Shown here: positions 18,150 to 28,611 of the stretch, one piece after another
Layout of the letters: the number at the start of each line of letters is the position of its first letter
How positions within the stretch are numbered: the stretch's first letter is position 1
NCBI GenBank assembly: GCA_000756795.1
Contig: CCSI01000006.1
Location: 100,551-164,550 of the forward strand
Direction: 5' to 3'
DNA from: Qipengyuania vulgaris
Lineage (GTDB): Bacteria > Pseudomonadota > Alphaproteobacteria > Sphingomonadales > Sphingomonadaceae
Length of the DNA: 64,000 nucleotides
Made by a program: the position numbers and the translations under genes
Notes under the pieces: model-generated
The model's input: only the letters and a program-made list of their open reading frames with translations
Database searches by the model: none
What the model was told of the DNA's origin: nothing

Positions 18150-18738
18150 CTAAGAATTAGATAGATTGTGACTCCCTTTGCGTAGCTTCTGTGAAGCAAT
18201 GTCCAACACTTGCGGCTTATCCAGATAGCTTGAAATGACTACTGGGTCCTCGCTCATTTGATCGGCCAGCGCATCCAGCATGTCCGCAATGTCTTCCAGC
18301 TCATCTCGTGTAGCAGGGCTGGAGGGCAAGGCGCTTGCCCCAGCACGGGCACTGCCAGCACTCTTTCCAGATGGAGGCCCGCCCTCAAGCATCGGCTTCA
18401 CACTGTGAAAAGTAGCGTCCACCATCGACTGCGAGCGCGCTTTATTGGGCAACCAATCAGTCGGACATACGGGACGTTTAAAGCGTATCCCTGCCTGTCT
18501 ACCTTCTCGGCGAATGACTGAGCCGGTTGCACTCACGTTGCCCCGACGGAGTTTCACACGCTCCTCAAGAAGCGGTAGATCGTCCGCTTCCACCAACAAA
18601 CCTGAAACCGACAAATTTCGTACGCATATTGCCAGTCATAGAGGCTGAGGAGAGGCTTGCCGTTACGAACATTTGCGTACGCTTATGCATCCGGCGCGAC
18701 GCGCGGGGCGTATGAGGAGAAGCGGATAAGTCCATCAT
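18150..18738 (-). pseudogene. PilZ domain protein, frameshifted
   Basis: Two frames together make one PilZ protein. From the ATG pair at 18735-18738 the first frame reads MMDLSASPHTPRASRRMHKR, containing the RxxxR cyclic di-GMP site (RMHKR), then QMFVTASL, and meets a stop at 18565. A second frame (+1 relative to it) overlaps around 18610-18635 and continues as ICVRNLSVSGLLVEAD, the second PilZ signature, to a stop at 18150. The join needs one base skipped near GGCAATATGCG. The C-terminal helix (ALADQMSEDPVVI, LDIASQKL) is typical of sphingomonad PilZ proteins. It is either a real frameshift mutation, which would disable binding, a programmed shift, or a sequencing error. Confidence 0.7.
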
Positions 18739-18841
18739 GGTTCAATCATGACAACCTGTCCCATTTTATAACTAGTAATCCTTTCATCTCAGTGGGGTAA
18801 CCACCCTTAGGTGTGACGAAGCGACCAAGGACGTAGATAGC

Positions 18842-18904
18842 CACAATCAGGCCGTTAGCTGCCCGTCCAGGTTTCAGCAAATCATTGGATTAGTGAAAGC
18901 GTCA
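18842..18904 (+). repeat. Degraded copy of the dispersed repeat
   Basis: CACAATCAGGCCGTTAGCTG followed by CCCGTCCAGG matches the left half of the family with several changes; the right half survives as TTAGTGAAAGCGTCAC. It lies 16 bases from the next copy in the same orientation. Confidence 0.5.
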
Positions 18905-18920
18905 CTCACAATCCCTGTAT

Positions 18921-19006
18921 GTCAGCAATCGGGTCGTTAGCCGCCCGTCTTCTACTGGCACATCTGAAGCTCGGTGATGACGTCACGAATTGGGGGCAGT
19001 GCGGAA
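18921..19006 (+). repeat. Dispersed intergenic repeat, copy B
   Basis: 86 bases in order: GTCAGCAATCGGGTCGTTAG, then CCGTCTTCTACTGGCACA, then AGCTCGGTGATGACGTCACG, then AATTGGGGGCAGTGCGGA. Aligns along its whole length with copies at 21799, 22599 and 25006. Confidence 0.8.
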
Positions 19007-19199
19007 GAGCTATCGGATGAGAGCTTATACAAAGCTGTCTCGAATCTTGGTGCACTTTGAAGTGCGAAGCTATCTCGATGTCGCACCCCCATTTTGATCT
19101 TATGACCTTCGGGGTTCGGAAACCGACAGCCTTTCCCAACGTTGAACGTTTGCGCATTTCATAAAGCAGATTTGCGTGGGATCAGGGGATCACATTCTA

Positions 19200-21614
19200 A
19201 TGCCAGTGTCAGAGCAGATGACCACCGCACGTCTCGGTGAGATTGTTGAGAAAGCGGCTGCAGAAGTTTTCATTTTTGGGAAAGACGATTTTCGCTTTCT
19301 GCTTGTGAACCAAGGTGCGCGGCAAAACCTCGGCTACTCGAAAGCCGAGCTTGCGAAGTTGCATCCATGGGACCTGAAGCCAGAATACAGTGAGTCCAAA
19401 TTCAAAACTTTCGTCGAACCGTTGATCACTGGAGAGATCGAGCAACTCCACTTCGAGACCTTGCATGAGAGAAAAGATAGCTCGACTTACGACGTGAGCG
19501 TACGCCTCCAGCTAATCTCAACTGGCGATCTGCCAGTGTTCTATGCAGCGATCCAGGACATAACCGAACAAAGACGCATTCGCCGAGAGCTAGAGAGTGT
19601 CTCCAGTCGGTTGGATGCTATCCTGAACAACACAACCATGGCTGTGTTTATGATGGACGATCGCCAGCACTGCTCCTTTATGAACAAAGCGGCTGAGGAA
19701 TTGACCGGTTTCAAGTTTGCTGAAACTCAGGGAAAGCCCCTGCATGATGTGGTCCATCACACCTATCCAGACGGCCGACCATTTCCGATCGAAGAATGCG
19801 CGATCGACCGCGCGTTTCCCGAGAATAGCCAAACGCAAGGGGAAGAGGTTTTCGTTCATAAGGACGGATCGTTCTACAATGTTGGCTTCACCGCCTCGCC
19901 GATGAAGAATGCTGACGGAGTAACAGTCGGGACGGTAATCGAAGCGCGAAATATCGACGATGAGCTGAAAGCTAGGGAAGCGCTAAACTCTTTCAATGCA
20001 GCACTGCGACAACGCGTGGACGAGGCCATCGCTGAACGAAAGGCATTGGAAACGCAGCTGATACAAGCGCAAAAAATGGAGGCAATTGGACAGCTGACCG
20101 GAGGTGTGGCTCACGACTTCAATAACCTGCTTCAGGTCATTGGGGGTAACCTGCAACTTTTGAAGCAGGATCCTTTGATTGACGGCCGAAATGTCACTCG
20201 ACTGAACAACGCGCTTTCGGGGGTCGAACGCGGCGCAAAGTTAGCTTCACAATTGCTCGCTTTCGGTCGCCAGCAGCCCCTCAAGCCAAAGCCAATCAAT
20301 GCTGGCCGTATCCTTCGTGAAATGGATGATATGTTTCGCCGCACGCTCGGCGAGACGATCGAGATTGAGACAGTTGTAGCAGCGGGTCTTTGGAATTGCC
20401 TCGTTGATCCGAGGCAACTTGAGAATGTTCTTTTGAATCTCGCGATCAATGCTCGCGATGCGATGAAGGGTGAGGGCAAGCTGACCCTCGAAGTCGGAAA
20501 TTCGTCTTTCGACGACGATTATGTAAGCCACCATCCCGATGCATCGACGGGTCAATACGTCATGATTGCCGTCACGGACACCGGATGCGGTATTTCGGAC
20601 GAAAACCTGGTCAGAGTTTTCGAGCCGTTCTTCACGACCAAGGCGCCAGGCGAAGGGACGGGCTTGGGACTATCGATGGTTTTCGGATTTGTAAGGCAAT
20701 CCGGCGGTCACATAACGATTTATAGCGAAGAAGGAGAGGGAACTACCGTCAGGATATATTTGCCACGGACGCGCAAGTCAGAGATGGCAAATCGTCCGGT
20801 AGCCAGCACGCAAACAGAGCAAGGCAACTACGAAGTCATCCTCGTCGTTGAAGACGACGCCGATGTGCGATCCACAGCGGTCGAACTGCTGACAGGTCTC
20901 GGTTACAAGGTGATCGAGGCAGCGAACGCCGATAGCGCACTCGCGATTCTGCAGTGCGGGATAACAATAGACCTTTTGTTCTCGGACGTCGTTATGCCGG
21001 GCAAACTTCGGTCTACTGAGCTTGCGCGGCTGGCTAAAGAGCGCATACCGAATATCGCCGTGCTCTTCACGTCGGGCTACACCCAAAACGCAATCGTTCA
21101 TGCCGGCAAGCTCGATGACGATGTCGAGCTGATCAGCAAACCATACTCCACTGAAAAACTCAGCCAGAAGATCCGAAAGGTCTTGGGCACGAGAACTGAC
21201 GAGTCCAAGGTTGACCCGAAGGAAATCGACGAAGATCGCTCTGGTGTCGTCAGCAGCGGCAAGAAGCAGGATCTGCGCCGGTTGCTTTTGGTCGAGGACG
21301 AGCCTTTGATACGGATGAATATGGTCGATACTCTCGAGGGGCTTGGTTACAAGGTCAGCGAAGCCAGCACACTGAGCGAAGCTCGAGACCTTATCGAAAG
21401 CAAAGAGTTCGACACTGTGATTTCAGACATGGGGCTTCCTGACGGTGCCGCAACAGAATTTCTGTTGGACGTCAGGGCACAACACCCAGAGGTCCGGATC
21501 ATTATTGCTACTGGAGCTAAGCCACCAGAGGAACTTCAACGCAATGACTTCGGAATTCTGTCAAAACCATTCAGTGACAATGACTTGAAAGACGCTCTGG
21601 AGATTGCTGATTAA
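19200..21614 (+). CDS. Hybrid sensor histidine kinase / response regulator
   Basis: 804 residues from the ATG at 19200, preceded by AGGGGA about ten bases upstream. Order: two PAS domains (about 10-130 and 135-265); a dimerisation/phosphoacceptor helix with KMEAIGQLTGGVAHDFNNLL (His near 304); an HATPase domain with N box, DTGCGIS and GTGLGLS; then two receiver domains at about 545-660 (DLLFSDVVMP) and 692-800 (TVISDMGLPD). No transmembrane segment, so it senses a cytoplasmic signal. Such kinases usually sense redox or light-like cues through PAS, but no cofactor motif was recognised. It is bordered by repeat copies on both sides and has no linked output gene. Confidence 0.92.
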   Translation: MPVSEQMTTARLGEIVEKAAAEVFIFGKDDFRFLLVNQGARQNLGYSKAELAKLHPWDLKPEYSESKFKTFVEPLITGEIEQLHFETLHERKDSSTYDVSVRLQLISTGDLPVFYAAIQDITEQRRIRRELESVSSRLDAILNNTTMAVFMMDDRQHCSFMNKAAEELTGFKFAETQGKPLHDVVHHTYPDGRPFPIEECAIDRAFPENSQTQGEEVFVHKDGSFYNVGFTASPMKNADGVTVGTVIEARNIDDELKAREALNSFNAALRQRVDEAIAERKALETQLIQAQKMEAIGQLTGGVAHDFNNLLQVIGGNLQLLKQDPLIDGRNVTRLNNALSGVERGAKLASQLLAFGRQQPLKPKPINAGRILREMDDMFRRTLGETIEIETVVAAGLWNCLVDPRQLENVLLNLAINARDAMKGEGKLTLEVGNSSFDDDYVSHHPDASTGQYVMIAVTDTGCGISDENLVRVFEPFFTTKAPGEGTGLGLSMVFGFVRQSGGHITIYSEEGEGTTVRIYLPRTRKSEMANRPVASTQTEQGNYEVILVVEDDADVRSTAVELLTGLGYKVIEAANADSALAILQCGITIDLLFSDVVMPGKLRSTELARLAKERIPNIAVLFTSGYTQNAIVHAGKLDDDVELISKPYSTEKLSQKIRKVLGTRTDESKVDPKEIDEDRSGVVSSGKKQDLRRLLLVEDEPLIRMNMVDTLEGLGYKVSEASTLSEARDLIESKEFDTVISDMGLPDGAATEFLLDVRAQHPEVRIIIATGAKPPEELQRNDFGILSKPFSDNDLKDALEIAD

Positions 21615-21901
21615 TCACTGCCTGGCATGCTTACAGGTGGAAAGTAACCGCAGACTTTTACGTGCGGACGTATGAGCATCTATGCACTGCGTTCGTGTTG
21701 GGGTCGGTTTGCGCGCCGCTAGTTTAAGTTCCTCCTTCGTCACCGACCGTGAGGAAAGTGGTGTTCTCGGGCTGTGCTCTTAGATCTGCCGTACCCTTGT
21801 CCGCAATCGGGTCGTTCCCAGCCGGTCCGCTTTTGGCACATGCCTAATTCGGGAAATCAGTCACGAACTGGGGTGGTGAGCGGACGCCAGGCTAAAGGCC
21901 C
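21615..21901. other. Non-coding gap with one repeat copy
   Basis: 287 bases between two converging genes. It contains repeat copy C at 21799-21885 and nothing else recognisable. Confidence 0.5.
21799..21885 (+). repeat. Dispersed intergenic repeat, copy C
   Basis: 87 bases in order: GTCCGCAATCGGGTCGTT, GGTCCGCTTTTGGCACA, CAGTCACGAACTGGGGTGG, TGAGCGGAC. Both terminal GTCCGC/GCGGAC hexamers are perfect. Confidence 0.85.
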
Positions 21902-22531
21902 TTAGATTGCTGCGGACGCAGGCCTTAACAATAATTTGTCCAGCCACACCAAAATAGATCCGCCCGCTAGAAAGCCAATCAAGATCAATGCGAGTGCGAC
22001 CAGGGTTTCTGCCCAACCAAGTTCGGGGTAGTTCAAAAAGGGATAGGCAAACTGGCCATCGAGTGAGCCTCGGACAAGCGCGTAGACGACGTATACGATC
22101 GGATAAATAGCCCATATCACGGGATCGCCGCGTGACAGGCCGCCTCTAGGTGCGAGACGCAGCCAAAACGCCATGACAGCTATGGGCGCCAAATAATGAA
22201 GAATAGTATCGGCTAATTGTGCGCCACCTCTGAGCTCCAACAATCCACGCAGCAAGAAATGGTTGACGATCCCGACCAGGGCAATCGCAGTCGTTGTAAG
22301 GCCTAGCAAGAAAGGATTGGCGAAGCCGCCCCTGCCGAACGCGATGCCTGTAAAAACGAGAGCCACGAGGGTGTTTGTAAGAATTGTGAAGTAGCGGATC
22401 ATGATCCAAACCGTATCTTGGACCGAATAGCCCTGAGCGAATGTTGCGCTGAATTGGACAGCGAGACCAAGCCAACAAATCAATGCAATCACTGCGGCGC
22501 TTACACGAAGTCTTCGGGACAATTTAGCCAT
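21902..22531 (-). CDS. Pr6Pr family integral membrane protein
   Basis: 209 residues from the ATG at 22531. Six hydrophobic helices are visible, with IRYFTILTNTLVA in the second and FLNYPELGW before the last. This matches the Pr6Pr family, an uncharacterised group of six-helix bacterial membrane proteins with conserved YFT.LTN and HY..P features (here ILHYLAPIAV). Biochemical function is unknown. It sits alone between repeat copies C and D, like a one-gene insert. Confidence 0.75.
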   Translation of the reverse strand: MAKLSRRLRVSAAVIALICWLGLAVQFSATFAQGYSVQDTVWIMIRYFTILTNTLVALVFTGIAFGRGGFANPFLLGLTTTAIALVGIVNHFLLRGLLELRGGAQLADTILHYLAPIAVMAFWLRLAPRGGLSRGDPVIWAIYPIVYVVYALVRGSLDGQFAYPFLNYPELGWAETLVALALILIGFLAGGSILVWLDKLLLRPASAAI

Positions 22532-22598
22532 GTTTCCGCGCTCCAAATCTCGGTTGGAATTATTGGTGTCAGGGATCAATATCCGGGATAAGCGCAAT

Positions 22599-22684
22599 GA
22601 CCGCAATCGGGTCGTTAGCTGTCCGTCCGGTCACGGCACATCGTAGCTAGGTGAAAGCGTCATCAGATGGGGTGGGAAGCGGAC
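22599..22684 (+). repeat. Dispersed intergenic repeat, copy D
   Basis: 86 bases in order: GACCGCAATCGGGTCGTTAG, CTGTCCGTCCGGTCACGGCA, GTGAAAGCGTCATCAG, GGGGTGGGAAGCGGAC. It separates two accessory membrane-protein genes. Confidence 0.85.
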
Positions 22685-22690
22685 GCCTAT

Positions 22691-22933
22691 CTAATTTGAG
22701 TTTTCGGTCATCAAATTCTTAGCGCGACGTTCGATTGCGGGGCGAGCAAAGCCCCACCAGATCGCATTATAGGCTGCGCCTGAATAAAGAGCCACATCAT
22801 CAGTGAGGAAGGGAATGGCCGGTAGCGTTAGAAATTTGGCGTAGACCGCACAGCCGACCGCAAACCAGATAGCACCGACTATGGATAACAGCCGACGATG
22901 CCGATCGATAAAACGGATAAATTGATCGGTCAC
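22691..22933 (-). CDS. Small membrane protein, function unknown
   Basis: 80 residues starting at a GTG (22933) with GAGG nine bases upstream. Two hydrophobic stretches, about 16-36 (LSIVGAIWFAVGCAVYAKF) and 44-62, with a basic C-terminal tail. No family recognised. The gene begins a few bases inside the right edge of copy D and ends shortly before copy E, so it fills the whole space between two repeats. Confidence 0.55.
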   Translation of the reverse strand: MTDQFIRFIDRHRRLLSIVGAIWFAVGCAVYAKFLTLPAIPFLTDDVALYSGAAYNAIWWGFARPAIERRAKNLMTENSN

Positions 22934-22985
22934 TGAATGTCGCCTCGGAGCCTAGTGAGTTTCGGTTGTGACATTATTTCGTTGG

Positions 22986-23067
22986 GTCGGCAATCGGGTC
23001 GCTAGCTGGTGGTCCTTGCAAAACGTAAGCTCGGAAGAACCGTCATCAGATTGGCTGGAAAGCGGAC
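22986..23067 (+). repeat. Dispersed intergenic repeat, copy E
   Basis: 82 bases in order: GTCGGCAATCGGGTCGCTAG, CTGGTGGTCC, GTAAGCTCGGAAGAACCG, TCATCAGATTGGCTGG, AAAGCGGAC. Slightly shortened in the middle. Confidence 0.8.
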
Positions 23068-23259
23068 CCTGGGGCTTCTCGTTCGCATTTCGAATTAGCC
23101 TGGTGGTTTGTCTTTCCAGACTTTTCGGAACGAACCGAATTGCCGAGGCATTGATCAGGCGAACGCATGTTTGTGAATGCCAACCGCATTCGATCAGGAA
23201 GACGCTGTGTTTCCCCCATCGAAGCATGGTTGGCCGGGGATCGGTGGTTCTACGGATGG

Positions 23260-23556
23260 GTGAAGCTTAGGAGAGATTCAATCAAACAGATTTTCAAACC
23301 CACGATCGCACTTATCGCTTTCGCGACAGCTGGAGCAGCCCAAGCCGATAATCATTCTGACAAAGCCGATTGGAAGGCTGAAAAACCGGAAATCGTCGAG
23401 CGGACCGCTGATGGGAAAGTAACGAAGGTGAAGGTCGGCGATAAAATCTACGACGTCTGCGAGAACGAGAAACAGGATAGTTGCATTCAACCTAGGGCAG
23501 CCGGCCTTAATCGAGGCGATTATCCGCTAAACTATTGGCCGGGCTCAGAAGCATAA
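23260..23556 (+). CDS. Small exported protein, function unknown
   Basis: About 98 residues if started at the GTG at 23260. A signal peptide (IFKPTIALIAFATAGAAQA) precedes a mature region rich in lysine, glutamate and aspartate with two cysteines (DVCENEKQDSC) likely to form a disulfide. The start is uncertain: AGGAGA lies only six bases before an ATC codon, and the longer frame begins at 23167. Same direction as the next two genes. No family recognised. Confidence 0.6.
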   Translation: MKLRRDSIKQIFKPTIALIAFATAGAAQADNHSDKADWKAEKPEIVERTADGKVTKVKVGDKIYDVCENEKQDSCIQPRAAGLNRGDYPLNYWPGSEA

Positions 23557-23590
23557 CCTTTTCGTGATCCCGTAAAGTGAGGAGACAAAA

Positions 23591-23869
23591 ATGAGAAAGC
23601 TAGCAATTCTGGCTGCGATCCCGACCTTGGCATTGACGTCGGCTTGTGGCGACGACTCAGCCTACGAAGAGACTGGAGACGCATTGGAAGAACGAGCTGA
23701 TGCAGTCGAAAATTACGGTGACGACCGCGCGGGACAGCTCGAAGAGATGGCCGATGAGGCGTCAACTGACGCGCGCGAAGACGCCCTGAATGCACGAGCT
23801 GAAGAGGTTGACGACATCGGCGACGAAAGAGCGGAAGCTCTCAACGAAGTCGCTGACGAAATGGAATAA
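23591..23869 (+). CDS. Small acidic lipoprotein with an internal repeat
   Basis: 92 residues. A signal with lipobox (ALTSAC, cysteine 19) is followed by an extremely acidic helical region. Two segments align: ALEERADAVENYGDDRAGQL and ALNARAEEVDDIGDERAEAL, each followed by a short E-rich turn, so the mature protein is an internal duplication of about 27 residues. A strong GAGGAGAC ribosome site precedes the ATG. Probably a periplasmic surface-anchored helical bundle; function unknown. Confidence 0.7.
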   Translation: MRKLAILAAIPTLALTSACGDDSAYEETGDALEERADAVENYGDDRAGQLEEMADEASTDAREDALNARAEEVDDIGDERAEALNEVADEME

Positions 23870-24022
23870 AAGCGAATGTAGCGACCCTTGCTTCCCCTTG
23901 AGGTCGCGAGGGGCCACGCACATCACGCGCGGCCCCTTTCCATTTCGGAGCATACGCGACGGGACAGCGTTTGCGTTCGTTTGTGCGTGACTGTGTCGCT
24001 TTTCGCCTAGAAGGCTGAACAA

Positions 24023-24994
24023 ATGACCAAGCTCGGCAAAGCCATATTCTCGATTGCGGTAGTGCTGCTTATCGCAGTGATAGTGTCGCTGATCCCAACT
24101 GACTACTGGTTCGTCAGGACGATCGATCTCGTTCGCGAGCCGCTATCCTACCTCGCGGCAATTCTGCTAATCGTGTCTATCTTCGTCGGTGGGGCCAGGC
24201 GCTGGATTACCGTGGCAGCGCTTAGCCTTTTGATCGCCATCAACATCTGGCGTATTTGGCCATACTCGTTTCTTGCCGATACGCAGCTTTTGCTTGCCGA
24301 AGACGAGACGAAGGTCCCGGAAGCCCGTTGTTTTTCCGCAATGTCGGTCAATGTCAAAGTTAAAAATGAACAATACCAATTGATATCCGATCAAGTGCGA
24401 AAGGAAGCGCCGGATGTCCTATTTCTCATGGAGACCGACGACCGCTGGATCGAGAATCTCGAACCTCTCCTGTCATCGTATAAGCACGTTGAGAGGCATC
24501 CGCAGCCAGAGGCATTCGGGCTTGTTTTTGGGACAAACCTGCCTGTTCTGAAATCGAATGTGGTCGAAAACACTTATCGGGATACCCCCACACTTTATGC
24601 AACGCTGCAACCATTTGGTTCGCGGCCGATAGAGTTCATCGGGCTCCATCCAAAACCTCCACTGCCGGATTGGAATACCGAGCTTCGCGATGAAAATATC
24701 GTCAAGGCGGGCACGCAAACTCCTGACAGGCTGCCAGATGCGGTTGTCATGGGGGACTTCAATGATGTGCCCTGGTCACGTACGACAACAAAATTCCGAG
24801 AAACTGGCGATTGGCGCGATCCGCGTATTGGCCGCGGGACATTCCCGACGTTTCCTTCGAACCTATTGCTTTTGGGCTGGCCCCTCGATCAGATAATGCT
24901 CAAGGGCGCGCTCGAGCTCCATTCCTTCGAAGTCCTTCCAGACAATGGCTCAGACCACCGGGCGCTGGTCGCGACGATCTGCGAACCATCATAG
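24023..24994 (+). CDS. Endonuclease/exonuclease/phosphatase family membrane protein
   Basis: 323 residues. Three N-terminal hydrophobic helices (about 7-90) anchor the protein. The rest is an EEP fold: MSVNVK, LFLMETDDRW with a likely metal-binding glutamate, GLHPKPP, VMGDFNDVPWS and the C-terminal SDHRALVA catalytic histidine. Such DNase I-like proteins hydrolyse phosphodiesters or phospholipids; the periplasmic orientation is inferred from the helices. It is third in a short plus-strand cluster bounded by repeat copies E and F. Confidence 0.85.
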   Translation: MTKLGKAIFSIAVVLLIAVIVSLIPTDYWFVRTIDLVREPLSYLAAILLIVSIFVGGARRWITVAALSLLIAINIWRIWPYSFLADTQLLLAEDETKVPEARCFSAMSVNVKVKNEQYQLISDQVRKEAPDVLFLMETDDRWIENLEPLLSSYKHVERHPQPEAFGLVFGTNLPVLKSNVVENTYRDTPTLYATLQPFGSRPIEFIGLHPKPPLPDWNTELRDENIVKAGTQTPDRLPDAVVMGDFNDVPWSRTTTKFRETGDWRDPRIGRGTFPTFPSNLLLLGWPLDQIMLKGALELHSFEVLPDNGSDHRALVATICEPS

Positions 24995-25005
24995 GTTCCA
25001 GAACC

Positions 25006-25091
25006 GTCCGCTACCGGATCGTTAGCGGCTGGTCCGCTTCTGGAACAGCGCTAGCTCGGAAAATCGGTCACGAATTGGGTGGGAAGCGGAC
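25006..25091 (+). repeat. Dispersed intergenic repeat, copy F
   Basis: 86 bases in order: GTCCGCTACCGGATCGTTAG, GTCCGCTTCTGGAACAGC, CTAGCTCGGAAAATCGGTC, ACGAATTGGGTGG, GAAGCGGAC. It shows the internal inverted repeat best: GTCCGCTTC at 25032-25040 pairs perfectly with GAAGCGGAC at 25083-25091. Confidence 0.88.
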
Positions 25092-25266
25092 GTCGAAGAT
25101 GCGAAATTGAGCTCTCACAACGGGGTCGAGAAGGGACTGGCAGCTTTCATTGGGAGATAACCGAAAAGCTACCTATCAAGCGGCCGAATGTTTTCAAATT
25201 TCAATATTGAGCAGTTCGCTTCCATTAGCATGTATACGGGCTTGAAAGCACAATCATCCGGCTTTC

Positions 25267-25536
25267 CTAGTCCCAGGAAATCACACGATCAGCTGAACGC
25301 CAGCCTGCGGGCCGGATCATCTTTTCGTGGGCGATACGGACTGACCTGATCTCCGCCTCGATCTCCCGCCGCCAATGCGCGAGGAAGTCGAACAGCACCG
25401 GGAAATCCGGTGCTGCATCGTATTCTTGCCAAGCATAGATTTGCAGGAGCGAAGGGTGATCCGGCATGAAATAGCATATCTCAGCCGTCGTCAGCCCGTA
25501 TCCTTCCAGCTGAACCAGAAAAGAGCGGTCGGTCAT
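25267..25536 (-). CDS. usg: Usg family protein
   Basis: 89 residues. Conserved core QLEGYGLTTAEICYFMPDHP, then SLLQIYAWQEYD and APDFPVLFDFL, matches the short Usg proteins widespread in alphaproteobacteria. The molecular role is not established. The start overlaps the preceding gene's stop by four bases, so both are one transcript, divergent from groESL. Confidence 0.85.
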   Translation of the reverse strand: MTDRSFLVQLEGYGLTTAEICYFMPDHPSLLQIYAWQEYDAAPDFPVLFDFLAHWRREIEAEIRSVRIAHEKMIRPAGWRSADRVISWD

Positions 25537-25766
25537 TGCAACGTAGGCTGGCTGTCTGGGAGGTCGAGCGAGCGCAATGCCGCGAATACATCGTCAACGG
25601 AAATCGGATCTTTGAGGTCTGGGGGCTGGCACATCGCAGGGCGGTTTTCGACGGCGTGCCGGTCGGGCGCCCAGGAAGCCAAGATTGCTCGCTTTACTTC
25701 GGGCTCCAGCGAGGGATGATGCGCTACATCAAAGGGATGTAGGCAGCGTGCGAATGGTTGCGACAT
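25533..25766 (-). CDS. Small conserved protein paired with usg
   Basis: 77 residues from the ATG at 25766, chosen for the very strong AAAGGAGG eight bases upstream. The segment HPSLEPEVKRAILASWAPDR matches small alphaproteobacterial proteins often found near heat-shock genes. The tail DVFAALRSLD is also typical. Function unknown. Together with usg it forms a leftward pair that shares the intergenic region with groES. Confidence 0.75.
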   Translation of the reverse strand: MSQPFARCLHPFDVAHHPSLEPEVKRAILASWAPDRHAVENRPAMCQPPDLKDPISVDDVFAALRSLDLPDSQPTLQ

Positions 25767-25929
25767 GGGAAAATCCTCCTTTCTGCCGTGCCGCTGGTTT
25801 CTCACTGCGAATTGCTCCGCACGGCGTATTTTGTGAGTCAATTTGAGACCGTCAAGACCCTGATATGGCCTACGGAAAGCGCCCGTTGGCAGTCGCAATC
25901 GGCGAGTGCCAAAAATTTGAATTGGACCT

Positions 25930-25957
25930 CTTGAAGCCGTTTCCAGCAAAACTAGAT
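25930..25957 (+). promoter_or_regulatory. Possible RpoH promoter upstream of groES
   Basis: CTTG (25930-25933), a 17-base spacer, then ACTAGAT. The alphaproteobacterial RpoH consensus is CTTG-N17/18-CYTATNT, so the -35 fits and the -10 is partial. No CIRCE inverted repeat was found upstream of groES. Confidence 0.35.
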
Positions 25958-26028
25958 CGCGAAATGCCTCCTGCCGATCATCCGGGGGAGGCGCTGTAAG
26001 TCATTTCGCTTTGTAATGGAGGTTATGC

Positions 26029-28015
<1,987 letters not shown>

Positions 28016-28024
28016 CAGGGTGAG

Positions 28025-28051
28025 GAGAGCGCGGCAGCAAGCTGCGCTCTC
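28025..28051 (+). terminator. Hairpin after groEL
   Basis: GAGAGC and GCAGC arms pair with GCTGC and GCTCTC around a two-base loop, with a small bulge. It lies ten bases after the stop. There is no U-tract, so it may act as a 3' stabiliser or a weak terminator. Confidence 0.4.
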
Positions 28052-28168
28052 CCAACCTCCACGCACGGCTGGCGGCAGTGTAGCCTAGCGTCTCCACACG
28101 CCCTCTTGAGAGGGGCGTTCTCCGAATGGCGTTGTCAGAAAATCGGTCGAATGAGAGAGGAGGAGATA

Positions 28169-28360
28169 ATGACCGACAGGTATCTGGACTATCTTTCACG
28201 CGAACATGCTCGGCTCGAGAACGAAATCCGGCTGGAAAGCAAACGACCCAAGCCTGACGAAGTTCTGATTGCCCGCCTGAAGAAGCTCAAACTGGCGCTC
28301 AAGGACCAGATGCGAAGCTGGGCTTCCGATCACGCGAGCAGCGATCGGCTGACCGCGTAA
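28169..28360 (+). CDS. DUF465 (YdcH-like) small protein
   Basis: 63 residues from the ATG at 28169, preceded by GAGAGGAGGAGAT. The sequence is a charged helical hairpin: YLSREHARLENEIRLESKRP then LIARLKKLKLALKDQM, the typical two-helix pattern of DUF465. Function is unknown. It sits between groEL and the first hsp20 and ends just before a good terminator. Confidence 0.8.
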   Translation: MTDRYLDYLSREHARLENEIRLESKRPKPDEVLIARLKKLKLALKDQMRSWASDHASSDRLTA

Positions 28361-28399
28361 ACGGACTAGATCCAAACATATTTTCTCCTGGTGGAAGGT

Positions 28400-28435
28400 C
28401 AGGCGCACCTCAATCGGTGTGCCTGGTTTTCTCTT
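28400..28435 (+). terminator. Rho-independent terminator after the DUF465 gene
   Basis: A 10-bp stem CAGGCGCACC/GGTGTGCCTG with a six-base loop, followed by GTTTTCTCTT. It separates the groESL-DUF465 unit from the hsp20 unit. Confidence 0.8.
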
Positions 28436-28476
28436 GCAAGGCACTGAAAACAAGACGATAAAAAAATTTATCAGGT

Positions 28477-28504
28477 CTTGAAACCAATTGCGCGTTTCCT
28501 AATT
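28477..28504 (+). promoter_or_regulatory. RpoH-type heat-shock promoter for the hsp20 pair
   Basis: CTTG at 28477-28480 within TCTTGAAA, a 17-base spacer, then CCTAATT at 28498-28504. This matches the alphaproteobacterial RpoH pattern CTTG-N17-CYTATNT at all but one or two positions. It sits about 105 bases upstream of the first hsp20 start. Confidence 0.6.
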
Positions 28505-28611
28505 TCGTTAATACCGGATGCCATAACGGGTCCGGTTGGACATTAGAGCGTCAGCTCTTTCGTTCGCTGACGCTTCTCGTGCCCAGATTGCTCAACAAGG
28601 AGGATTTGGAA

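Larger units (their letters stand above)
18739..19199. other. Non-coding gap carrying two repeat copies
   Basis: 461 bases before the hybrid kinase gene. It is occupied mainly by one degraded (18842-18904) and one good (18921-19006) copy of the dispersed repeat. The kinase promoter should lie right of 19010; no clear hexamers were picked out. Confidence 0.6.

Noticed and set aside
18921..25091. Integron attC array
   Set aside because: The repeats separate single genes as cassettes do, but the GTTAG core does not match the GTTRRRY/RYYYAAC attC boxes, and no IntI-type integrase is present.
18842..25091. CRISPR array
   Set aside because: Repeats are imperfect, about 86 bases long, widely spaced, with coding genes between them; no cas genes.
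25767..26028. CIRCE element upstream of groES
   Set aside because: Only a single GCACTC half-site is present on the minus strand; no inverted partner at the required spacing.
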